Notes under the pieces: generated by a model | The model's database searches: none | Told to the model about the DNA's origin: nothing | The model's input: only the letters and a program-made list of their open reading frames with translations | Origin: Fibrobacter sp. UWEL | GTDB lineage: Bacteria > Fibrobacterota > Fibrobacteria > Fibrobacterales > Fibrobacteraceae | Reading direction: 5' to 3' | Assembly: GCF_900142535.1 (NCBI RefSeq) | Contig: NZ_FRBE01000025.1 | Location: 1 to 41,869 of the forward strand | Length of the DNA: 41,869 nucleotides | Position numbers and translations under genes: made by a program | In this document: positions 25,753 through 33,216 of the stretch, piece by piece | Position numbering within the stretch: the first letter of the stretch is position 1 | Layout: the number at the start of each line of letters is the position of its first letter

Positions 25753-26679
25753 TTACTTAAATCGTTTGCAGAAGGTGCAACTTTGACAGAAGGGATGGCG
25801 CAGTTCGTGCTGGGCGAAACCTTCTTTAATAGACCCTGCCAATGGGCCCGCTAGTATTTTGGACAGGGAATCCTGTTGAATCCGTCCTAAAGTAATTTGT
25901 CCGCTGTGATCCAGACAGCAGGCCACCACGCGGCCGTCGTGAAGGATAGCGCAGTGAGTATCCAAAGCCCGGCACGTTCCCTTCGGATATTTTCTCTCGT
26001 AATTCGTAACTCGTAACTCGTCAGTTCCGGGCCACTCAAATCTTGAATCTTGATGAAGATAGATGCGACCTTCCACAAGAAAACTTTTGTGGCGGCTGCA
26101 GAAATGTTCTAAGGTGACGGGGGCGCGGCTCTCGTCTGCTTTGTGGTTCTCGTTTGTGCCGTCGCGGCCGAAAGCCTTGTTCACCTGCTCCAGCATGTAC
26201 TTGTTCCAAGGATTGGAACTTTCATCCCCAACGTTCCACAAGCGCAAATTGATGTACATGTCGGGGCGTGTGGCTGCAGCCATGCGGCAAAAATCCAGAA
26301 CGTTTTGGAGGTTTTCTGCGGCTTCGTCTAAAGGTAATTCGGCGTAGGCATGGGTGGAAAAATTCACCTGGCGAACGGCGGGGGAGGCAAGGATTGCCTT
26401 GCCGCTGCGGGCAATGGTGGTACCGTTTGTGGTAAGGTTTAATTTCAGCGGGGTGGCTTCCAACTTTTTCAGGAACAGTGAAAATCCCGGATGAAGGGTA
26501 GGCTCTCCAAGAACGTGAAAGTACACCTGGTCTGCAACGGTGGCTGCTTCGGTAATGCAGCGGTCAAACAGCTCTGAACTCATGAATGTTCGCGGGTGTT
26601 CTGCCCCGCGCTTCCCGCAAGGGCAAAAACTGCAATGCAAATTGCACACATCCGTAATTTCAATATAAACTGAATTCAT
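25753..26679 (-). CDS. radical SAM protein with SPASM-like C-terminus
   Basis: The radical SAM cluster motif is CNLHCSFC near the N-terminus (CxxxCxxC), followed by HVLGEPTLHPG and TTNGT. The C-terminal 90 residues carry further Cys (GTCRALDTHC, VACCLDH, PFCQSCTFC), matching a SPASM/twitch auxiliary cluster domain. Such proteins modify peptides or act as maturases; no target lies next to it. I chose the start at MNSVYIEITDVC (26679); 26697 is possible. Residues about 226-234 (ELRVTNYER) are encoded by a tandem heptamer repeat. It stands alone, with an intergenic REP-like element behind its promoter. Confidence 0.82.
   Translation of the reverse strand: MNSVYIEITDVCNLHCSFCPCGKRGAEHPRTFMSSELFDRCITEAATVADQVYFHVLGEPTLHPGFSLFLKKLEATPLKLNLTTNGTTIARSGKAILASPAVRQVNFSTHAYAELPLDEAAENLQNVLDFCRMAAATRPDMYINLRLWNVGDESSNPWNKYMLEQVNKAFGRDGTNENHKADESRAPVTLEHFCSRHKSFLVEGRIYLHQDSRFEWPGTDELRVTNYERKYPKGTCRALDTHCAILHDGRVVACCLDHSGQITLGRIQQDSLSKILAGPLAGSIKEGFAQHELRHPFCQSCTFCKRFK
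25997..26021. repeat. tandem heptamer TCGTAAY inside the radical SAM gene
   Basis: TCGTAAT, TCGTAAC, TCGTAAC then TCGTCAG: three and a half copies in frame with the coding sequence. Similar short-period arrays (see 35675-35795) occur between genes here, so this looks like a repeat that invaded or expanded in a coding region. Confidence 0.6.
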
Positions 26680-26738
26680 TGCAAACCGTAAATCCACCTA
26701 AACGCGACGAATATAAAAAATGAATCACCTTCTGCGCC

Positions 26739-26771
26739 ATCCCGGAATTAGTTCGGGATCTCCTTTTTCTA
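26739..26771 (+). terminator. REP-like hairpin followed by T-rich tract
   Basis: ATCCCG (26739-26744) pairs with CGGGAT (26754-26759), extended inward by G-U and A-T pairs, followed by CTCCTTTTTCT. It can act as a terminator, but the same CATCCCGG..CGGGATCTCC form is that of an intergenic REP repeat. A TACATTT -10 overlaps its 3' side, upstream of the lipoprotein gene. Confidence 0.5.
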
Positions 26772-26802
26772 CATTTCCCCTGTCAATTCGTTAGGAGGTT
26801 TT

Positions 26803-27642
26803 ATGAAGGATGGAAGTGTCATTCTGAGCGGAGTGCGTAGCACGAAGTCGAAGAATCTAGCCGTTACAATGTTGGCTTGCTTTATTAGCGTCATGTTTGT
26901 TGCTTGTAGCGGTGATGGCAGTACGAATGCGTCGGACATTCATTCCGGGATTTCATCTGATAGTAAGGTTGGTTCCTCTTTTAATTATGGTGAAATGACC
27001 GACGATCGTGATGGTCAGGTGTACAAGACGGTGACCATCGGCAACCAGACCTGGATGGCCGAAAACCTGAACTACGCCTACACAGGTGTTAAGTACTTGT
27101 ATGAAGATGGACGCTATACCTCGGATTCCACAAGCTGGTGCTACGAAAATGAACCCGATTCCTGTGCCAAGTACGGTCGCCTCTACACATGGAGTGCCGC
27201 TATGGATTCCGCCGCAGTGTTCAGCGAAACAGGAAGGGGCTGTGGTTATGAGGTGTCTTGTAATGCTGCTTCAATAGACTCAAAAATTCAGGTTCGTGGT
27301 GTTTGCCCCCAGGGCTGGCATTTGCCCTTTGATGCAGAATGGGAGGAATTATTTACAGCTGTAGGTGGAATGGATTCTGCAGGTGTCAAGCTGAAATCTA
27401 CCAGTGGCTGGTTAGATGATGGCGATGGCTTGGATTCCTACGGTTTCGGGGTATTGCCTGCGGGCCTCCGCTACCTCGATGGCCTTTTCAACTATGCCGG
27501 CGACTACGCGTACTTCTGGAGTTCTACGGAGTTCAATAGCTACTACGCGTGCCGCTGGAGCTTCCTCTACGACTACGAGAACGTTCGCCGTTACGACAAC
27601 GGTAAGAGTTACGGTTACTCTGTTCGTTGCCTAAAGGACTAG
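26803..27642 (+). CDS. Fib_succ_major-domain lipoprotein
   Basis: Lipoprotein with Cys35 in MFVACSG as the lipidation site; GGAGG sits four bases before the ATG. After a Ser-rich linker, residues about 64-279 form the Fibrobacter major paralogous domain (DGQVYKTVTIGNQTWMAENL ... WCYENEPDSCAKYGRLYTWSAAM ... VCPQGWHLP ... YFWSSTE ... VRCLKD), a C-type-lectin-like fold related to formylglycine-generating enzymes. Likely a surface binding protein. The signal peptide n-region is unusually long (18 residues) because 26818-26858 is an inserted intergenic repeat. Its last four bases overlap the convergent ClC gene. Confidence 0.88.
   Translation: MKDGSVILSGVRSTKSKNLAVTMLACFISVMFVACSGDGSTNASDIHSGISSDSKVGSSFNYGEMTDDRDGQVYKTVTIGNQTWMAENLNYAYTGVKYLYEDGRYTSDSTSWCYENEPDSCAKYGRLYTWSAAMDSAAVFSETGRGCGYEVSCNAASIDSKIQVRGVCPQGWHLPFDAEWEELFTAVGGMDSAGVKLKSTSGWLDDGDGLDSYGFGVLPAGLRYLDGLFNYAGDYAYFWSSTEFNSYYACRWSFLYDYENVRRYDNGKSYGYSVRCLKD
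26818..26858 (+). repeat. REP-like repeat translated as the signal-peptide n-region
   Basis: GTCATTCTGAGCGGAGTGCG... ending AAGTCGAAGAATCT has the ends ATTCT/AGAAT of the same hairpin family as 34843-34875 (ATCCT/AGGAT). Here it is read in frame as VILSGVRSTKSKN at the start of the lipoprotein. Confidence 0.6.
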
Positions 27643-29024
27643 AACTTCAGTTTCAGTTTCTTTTGGGCGTAAATGGATTGCCCGCCGTTGCACACGTAGG
27701 CGGCAACGCACACTACAAAGAATGCGGGCAATGAGCCGAATCCAAAAACTTCGCACCCAATCAAAATAGGTGCCCACAGGGTGTTGGTGGCGCTGCCGAA
27801 TACGGCTGCGTAACCCAGGGCTGCGGCCAAGGGGAAGGGGAGGCCGAAGGTTGACGCGGTGACAGCTCCAAGAGTAGCGCCAATGCTGAATAAGGGCGTC
27901 ACTTCGCCCCCCTGGAAGCCTGCTGCCAAAGTCAGAATTGTCAGGACAACTTTCAGGATCCAGTCATAATTGTGAATGCCGGTGGCAGCTCCATCTGCGC
28001 CAATGAAACTCAAGTCAATGAGGTTTGTGCCAAGTCCGGAATAGCGGCCCTGCCACAACAGCAACAATATGACGGAGAGTGCCGCACCTATAATCACGAT
28101 ACGCTTTAGACCATCGGGAAATTTCTTTGCCAGGAAAGATTTGGCGAGACTTAGCAGTTTTGCAAAGCCTCCGCCAACGATTCCAAAGAGAACGCCAATC
28201 AATGCTAGCTTAATCACGAAATTGACGTCTAGGGCGCCGTTATTCAAGAATAAATCGCTGACGTTCACGCCGCCGTTGGCTCCCAACAGACCGTTCAGAT
28301 CAACGCTGAACTTTTCAAGCCCCAGCATACTGGAAACCTTGCAAGCAGTAAAGGCTGCCACAATGGCCGGGAGCAGTGCCATCAGATCCATGTGGCCTAC
28401 AATCAGGACTTCAAGAGCAAACGCTGTTGCCGCCATGGGCACTTGGAACAGCCCGCCGAAACCTGCAGCCATGCCGGCAACCAACATGATGTGGCTCGCA
28501 TTTTCAAAAGGAAACTTCTTGCTGATGTTGTGACCTAAGGTGGCGCCGATCTGCACGGCCACGCCTTCGCGACCTGCACTACCGCCAAACAAGTGAGTGA
28601 GCCAGGTACCAACAGCAACCATAGGGATCAAACGGAGGGGAATGTTGTTTTCCTTGCCCTGACCTACTGCGAACACCACGCCCATGCCACGTTCGGCGCC
28701 CTTGCCCCATTTCTTATAGGCAAGGAAAATGCCGGCACCAGCAACAGCCAACGCGGGGATATAATAAAGCGGATGGGCGTCCCTGAGGTTGCCGACCGTA
28801 ATGAGAACCTGACCGAAAAATGCCATCAGGGCACCTACGGCACCCCCCAGGAAGAGTGCTGCAATGGTCAGCACCGGAAGGGCGAACCACTTCTTGAAAA
28901 AGCCTCCCACACGGGAACGCATTTGTTCCTTCGCCATCTTCATCATCTGCTCCTTCATTTCCGGAGACATATTGGCGAACTGTTCTTTAAACTGATTGTA
29001 CTTACCAAAATCGCTGAAATTCAT
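27639..29024 (-). CDS. ClC-family antiporter, probably fluoride type (CLC-F)
   Basis: A ClC membrane transporter with about 12-14 helices. The selectivity loops are GGSAGREGVAVQIGATLG (GREGV at 151-155) and GFQGGEVTPLFSIGATLG near 380; the GREG(T/V) plus GGEVTPLF combination is that of the fluoride/proton exchangers, unlike GSEGP/GIFxP of chloride members. A 40-residue amphipathic, Met/Lys-rich cytoplasmic extension (FKEQFANMSPEMKEQMMKM) precedes the first helix, which is unusual. No CBS domains. Only about 25 bases of leader follow the -10 (TCTAAATTTG), so there is no fluoride riboswitch. Confidence 0.85.
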   Translation of the reverse strand: MNFSDFGKYNQFKEQFANMSPEMKEQMMKMAKEQMRSRVGGFFKKWFALPVLTIAALFLGGAVGALMAFFGQVLITVGNLRDAHPLYYIPALAVAGAGIFLAYKKWGKGAERGMGVVFAVGQGKENNIPLRLIPMVAVGTWLTHLFGGSAGREGVAVQIGATLGHNISKKFPFENASHIMLVAGMAAGFGGLFQVPMAATAFALEVLIVGHMDLMALLPAIVAAFTACKVSSMLGLEKFSVDLNGLLGANGGVNVSDLFLNNGALDVNFVIKLALIGVLFGIVGGGFAKLLSLAKSFLAKKFPDGLKRIVIIGAALSVILLLLWQGRYSGLGTNLIDLSFIGADGAATGIHNYDWILKVVLTILTLAAGFQGGEVTPLFSIGATLGAVTASTFGLPFPLAAALGYAAVFGSATNTLWAPILIGCEVFGFGSLPAFFVVCVAAYVCNGGQSIYAQKKLKLKF

Positions 29025-29228
29025 AAAAATACTCGCGTTGTTTTCTCGCAGGCAAATTTAGAAAATGCTCCAATCTGTAATAAGGCTCTTTTGAAAAATC
29101 CGTAAAATGATGAAAAAACGCCACTTTTTTTGCTTCAAAAAAGTGTAAGTAAATTAAAATTTTCATGTGTCTTGACTGACTCCTATATTTATGGAGTAAA
29201 ACGTTTAATCCCGGAGAAGGGGGATTTT
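29025..29228. promoter_or_regulatory. divergent intergenic region between ClC and the InlB-repeat gene
   Basis: Contains the minus-strand -10 for ClC (TCTAAATTTG near 29050) and, on the plus strand, TATATTT in TTGACTGACTCCTATATTTATG near 29185 with a ~40-base leader and GGAGAAGGGGG before the start at 29229. A perfect hairpin CACTTTTTT/AAAAAAGTG (29122-29130, 29137-29145) sits between; its role is unclear. Confidence 0.55.
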
Positions 29229-32200
29229 ATGAAGACGACAAAAATGAACATTGTAATGCTTGTGACTACGCTCATGGTGTTGCTCGGTGCAACATCTGGT
29301 TTTGCTTTGACTCAAAATTCCAGTGGTTATTATGAAATCGGGTCTTGTAAGGATTTGATTGATTTTAAGGATGTGGTTAGCAGTAATAAGTCTGCTAACG
29401 CCATCTTGACTGCGTCAATTAATATGAATGACGAGTATGAATCGGGAGTCACTTGTAATGATAAGAACCTCCAGGGCTTGGGAGAATCCTATGCGGGTAC
29501 ATTCGATGGTGATTCTTATAGCATTTCTAACTGGATTTTTGATGACGGTGGTACCCGTATTCAGAATATGGGCTTGTTTAACACTTTTGAGTCGGGCGCT
29601 GTTGTGCAAAACCTAGTTTTGGAAAACATTACCATTATCGCCAACGGAAGCCAGACAACTTCTGGCGAGCCTGTCAGTGTGGGTAGCATTGTGGGGTGGA
29701 TGCCTAAAGGAACCATTGCAAATTGCTTCGTTTCTGGATCAATAACAATCAAAGGCGAGTCCAATGGTGTTGGCGGAATTGTGGGCTATATGGATGGTGG
29801 TACTGTTCGAAATTGCTTAAGCACAATCCATATTAGCGCTAGTAACAATGAAAATCGAGTAGGTGGAATCGCCGGATACTCTGTAAGTTATAAGGAAACA
29901 GCCTTGATTGAACGTTGCGTGTATGACGGAACGTCTCTTGTTAATGATGGTGATGGTCCTACGGGAGCTATTGTCGGTAGTCTTACTGGAGCAACTAAAA
30001 CAGGGTATACTCAGAATGATGGCAGTCTGAATACATGTTACTTCGTTACCAGTAGTAACGTCTCTAGTGCGGCTGGTTATTACACTAATAGCGACAGTAT
30101 CAAGAATGTTTCTGCGGTAGAAAATTTAAATACTCCGGAAATCGCATGTGCCTTGAATGGTGGCGATTGGGAGGCGGAAAATGCCGTATGCTCTGTGACG
30201 GACGGGGCTTGGGGAAATGGCCTTCGCCTTTCGAATACTGGTATATCTAGCAACGAAGATGGTGAAGCTGTCTATACTATCACTTATGATGCTAATGGCG
30301 GATCATTCCCAGCAGATGCAATGACTCAGAAATATCTTACATTGGGTACCGCAATTACTGGAAGTGAAATCACGGTTCCTGTTCGCAGTGATTATACGTT
30401 TAAGGGCTGGTCTAAAGATCCTGTTGCATTGGCGGCGGATGCTGATTTAGGTACTGTTTCTAAGGCAGAAACTGTGTATGCTGTTTGGGAAGCTCAAATT
30501 ACCGTTTCCTTTAATGCTCACACCATTAGTCATGACAATGCTACTTTTGCCGATGGCAGTACTGTGAAATCCAAGAAAATGGATGATGGCGCAGCCGTAA
30601 CTTTGGATGGTATTGCCAGTCCGGAGGATTTCTTTGATGGCGAGGGTGAAGCTAAGGTTTATTATACCTTTATGGGCTGGAGCCGCAATTCCGAATCTAC
30701 AGTGCCTGATGAAAATCTTGGCGTTGTTGATGAGAATAATCTTACTTTCTATGCCGTATGGAATGAAAAACAGTCTGTATTTCATACTGTGACATTTGAT
30801 GCCAATAACCATGGTGTAGCTCCTTTAGCTCAACGTGTGGAAGACGGCTATAAGGCTTCCGCACCCACGGCACCCTCTGCAGATGGCTTCAATTTCGTAG
30901 GTTGGTATTCTAACGCATATGGTACCGGTGCCGCATTTGATTTTGCAAATAATGCTGTGACTTCCGATGTGACTTTGTTTGCAAAGTGGAATGCTGTTCC
31001 TTATGGTGTAGTTTACAATAACGTTGATGCAGAACAACCGGAGTATTCTCGCATTGTAAATAATGATGTAGATAACTCTCAAAATCCTTTGCAGTATACC
31101 GCATTGGATGATGCAATCGCTCTTGCAAATCCGGTGTATGAAGGTTGGACTTTTGGTGGTTGGTTCTACGATGAAAACTTGACCAATCCTGCGACGGAAA
31201 TTGCAAGTGGGTCAATAGGTGAAAAAACTTTCTATGCCAAGTGGACTCCTACGACCTATACGGTGACGTTTGTTGCTGGTAGTAATGGCTCTGGCACCGT
31301 AATTGGAAATGCCGGTGCTGATAAGAGTATTAAGAGTTATAATGTAGCTTTGTCCTTGCCTTCTGGTAGCAATGTATTTACGTCAAAGAAAGCAAATACC
31401 CGTCAAGTTGGTTGGAGCTTTACTGATGGTAGTAGCACATGTGACATTCCTTTTGTAGATGACGTTGCAAGCTATTCTCGTAATGCGGATGCAGCTCTCT
31501 ATCCATGTTGGGAAGGTCTTCGTTCTTACAATGTGACTTATACTCTTAATTTTGTGGATGCCAATGGAGTAAAGGTTGCTGAATCCGTACAAGCCGTTGT
31601 TTCCCATTTTGAAACCTTGAATCATATGCTTCAGTCTCCTGAAACACTTGATGGTTTCGATGTGCCTGGGTTCACCTTTAAAGGCTGGACCAGTGTAAAG
31701 AAATCCAACGGATCCAATGTTACTGTTTCTAACGGTAAATTCACTATGCCGTCTTCCAATGTGAATGTGGTTGGTTCCAGTGTTCTGGACACTTATACCA
31801 TCACTTACAACAACCTTGGCGACATGACCCAATCTAATGCAGTTCAGTACACCGTACTCACCAACAACATTAATTTGACGAATCCTACTGACAGCGCCAA
31901 GTATGCTTTCGTTGGCTGGTATGACAATGCCAACTTCTCTGGTGAACCTGTTACTACCATTGCTGCTGGTAGCACTGGCGACAAGACTCTGTATGCCAAG
32001 TGGCGCCGCGTGGACTACGGTTCTGTGAAAATCTCTGCAGATGGCTTGACCGTTACTGTTGAAAGCGATTCCAAGGAACCTGTGGAACTGAGCGAAGAAG
32101 GCATTGAAGTGGAAAATATTGTGTTTGAACGTAGTGGACTTGAAACGGGTGTCTTTGCGACAGCTGTGCTACCCTTTGATTTGCCAGAAGGTTCTTCTGT

Positions 32201-32825
32201 GAACGCGAAGTTCTATACCTTCTATACAATTAAGCCTGGAGTTGATAATTGGACTGCTTATTTCAAACCTCTTGCAGAAGGCGTGCTTCCGAATGCAGAT
32301 GTTCCTTATCTGTTTAAACTTAATGCAGGCAATACTCTTGTGTTTACTGTTAATGGAAAGGCTGTTGTGCATGCAGGATCCATTCATGATGTCACTTCCC
32401 CTTCTGGAGATTGGACCTTTAAGGGTACATACAAATATCATAAGTGGGGTGCCGATGATCCTGAACTTGGTCTTGCCTATGGCTTCGCTGCTACAGATAA
32501 TGATGGTGTCAAGAAAGGTAAGTTTGGAAAGGGTGCGGTAAATAACTTTATCTATCCCACACGAGCATATTTGAAGAAAAAAGATGAAAGTGTTGTGTTG
32601 GCAAAAGCAAAACCCTCTCTTGATGGAACAAACTTGCCGTCAAAGTCTGCACTACCTGCTGAAATAGACCTTGAAATTTTGGATGATGATGGAGCTGTGA
32701 TGGCAATAGGAAAGATGAATTCGATTTCCGGGCAAGTGAAAATAGACCGTTGGATTGACCTTAATGGACGTCAATCCAACAAATATCCTTCTGCAAAAGG
32801 TGTATATTTTAACAAGAAATTTTAA
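29229..32825 (+). CDS. large secreted surface protein: GLUG region, InlB B-repeats, type IX-like tail
   Basis: Probably a cell-surface adhesin. The start at 29229 follows GGAG/GGGGG and gives a signal peptide (MKTTKMNIVMLVTTLMVLLG ... SGFA). Residues about 30-260 contain GLUG-like repeats (VGGIVGY, VGGIAGY). From about 349 to 920 there are some seven InlB B-repeat (Listeria-Bacteroides) units, each with YTITYDANGG-like start, F.GW near the middle and a closing TVYAVW/TFYAKW. A unique beta domain follows (about 925-1120). The C-terminus WIDLNGRQSNKYPSAKGVYF is the typical Fibrobacter type IX-like sorting tail. 1198 residues. Two small peptide genes follow on the same strand. Confidence 0.85.
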   Translation: MKTTKMNIVMLVTTLMVLLGATSGFALTQNSSGYYEIGSCKDLIDFKDVVSSNKSANAILTASINMNDEYESGVTCNDKNLQGLGESYAGTFDGDSYSISNWIFDDGGTRIQNMGLFNTFESGAVVQNLVLENITIIANGSQTTSGEPVSVGSIVGWMPKGTIANCFVSGSITIKGESNGVGGIVGYMDGGTVRNCLSTIHISASNNENRVGGIAGYSVSYKETALIERCVYDGTSLVNDGDGPTGAIVGSLTGATKTGYTQNDGSLNTCYFVTSSNVSSAAGYYTNSDSIKNVSAVENLNTPEIACALNGGDWEAENAVCSVTDGAWGNGLRLSNTGISSNEDGEAVYTITYDANGGSFPADAMTQKYLTLGTAITGSEITVPVRSDYTFKGWSKDPVALAADADLGTVSKAETVYAVWEAQITVSFNAHTISHDNATFADGSTVKSKKMDDGAAVTLDGIASPEDFFDGEGEAKVYYTFMGWSRNSESTVPDENLGVVDENNLTFYAVWNEKQSVFHTVTFDANNHGVAPLAQRVEDGYKASAPTAPSADGFNFVGWYSNAYGTGAAFDFANNAVTSDVTLFAKWNAVPYGVVYNNVDAEQPEYSRIVNNDVDNSQNPLQYTALDDAIALANPVYEGWTFGGWFYDENLTNPATEIASGSIGEKTFYAKWTPTTYTVTFVAGSNGSGTVIGNAGADKSIKSYNVALSLPSGSNVFTSKKANTRQVGWSFTDGSSTCDIPFVDDVASYSRNADAALYPCWEGLRSYNVTYTLNFVDANGVKVAESVQAVVSHFETLNHMLQSPETLDGFDVPGFTFKGWTSVKKSNGSNVTVSNGKFTMPSSNVNVVGSSVLDTYTITYNNLGDMTQSNAVQYTVLTNNINLTNPTDSAKYAFVGWYDNANFSGEPVTTIAAGSTGDKTLYAKWRRVDYGSVKISADGLTVTVESDSKEPVELSEEGIEVENIVFERSGLETGVFATAVLPFDLPEGSSVNAKFYTFYTIKPGVDNWTAYFKPLAEGVLPNADVPYLFKLNAGNTLVFTVNGKAVVHAGSIHDVTSPSGDWTFKGTYKYHKWGADDPELGLAYGFAATDNDGVKKGKFGKGAVNNFIYPTRAYLKKKDESVVLAKAKPSLDGTNLPSKSALPAEIDLEILDDDGAVMAIGKMNSISGQVKIDRWIDLNGRQSNKYPSAKGVYFNKKF

Positions 32826-32847
32826 AGAATAAGAAGGAATTTTAGAA

Positions 32848-32994
32848 ATGAAGCAAAACGCTAGAGAGAAATTTGGAATTACCCCGAAGAAGGACTACCA
32901 AAAACCAAGAATGAAAACCGTAAAGTTGGAAAGAATCCCTGTGTTGTTGGAGGATTCTTGTCCTGAGTGTGAACAATTCCCTGTTGGTGGATAA
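32848..32994 (+). CDS. 48-aa peptide, paralogue of the next gene; RiPP-like or surface-associated small protein
   Basis: MKQNAREKFG, then KKDYQKPRMKTVKLERIPVL-LEDS, then a Cys-containing tail CPECEQFPVGG. AAGGA lies about ten bases before the ATG, and it begins 22 bases after the surface protein stop. Residues 14-37 align without gaps to residues 3-26 of the next peptide (12 of 24 identical: KKDY..P....V.....P.LLE.S), while the tails differ completely. A conserved leader with a variable Cys-bearing core is the pattern of ribosomally made modified peptides, and similar Y.P...V....LL.GS proteins are common in Bacteroidota. Function unknown. Confidence 0.65.
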   Translation: MKQNAREKFGITPKKDYQKPRMKTVKLERIPVLLEDSCPECEQFPVGG

Positions 32995-33013
32995 TGAGGT
33001 TGTAATAACCGAT

Positions 33014-33148
33014 ATGAAAAAGAAAGACTACACTCCGCCCAAAGTAAGTGTGGTAAGGATTAAGTCACGCCCTCTATTACTTGAAGGTAGTATTACGGGT
33101 GGCTTCGGCTTCACTTTCCCCACCGAAGAAAAACGTAAGGATTGCTAA
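33014..33148 (+). CDS. 44-aa peptide, paralogue of the preceding gene
   Basis: MKKKDYTPPKVSVVRIKSRP-LLLEGS followed by ITGGFGFTFPTEEKRKDC. GAGG lies 12-16 bases before the ATG; the gap to the preceding peptide gene is 19 bases. The leader half is homologous to the preceding peptide; the core half is Gly/Phe-rich and ends in Cys. A hairpin terminator follows at 33169-33191, so the surface protein and the two peptides may share one transcript. Function unknown. Confidence 0.65.
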   Translation: MKKKDYTPPKVSVVRIKSRPLLLEGSITGGFGFTFPTEEKRKDC

Positions 33149-33168
33149 TCCAACATTCATTTTAAATA

Positions 33169-33191
33169 CCCAACGGGTTATTCCCGCTGGG
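33169..33191 (+). terminator. hairpin terminator after the peptide pair
   Basis: CCCAACGGG (33169-33177) and CCCGCTGGG (33183-33191) pair with one mismatch, followed by ATTCTTAATTT. The T-tract is weak. Confidence 0.5.
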
Positions 33192-33216
33192 ATTCTTAAT
33201 TTATCTTTCCTTCCAA

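Noticed and set aside
29025-29060. Fluoride riboswitch before the ClC gene
   Set aside because: The leader after the -10 is only about 25 bases.
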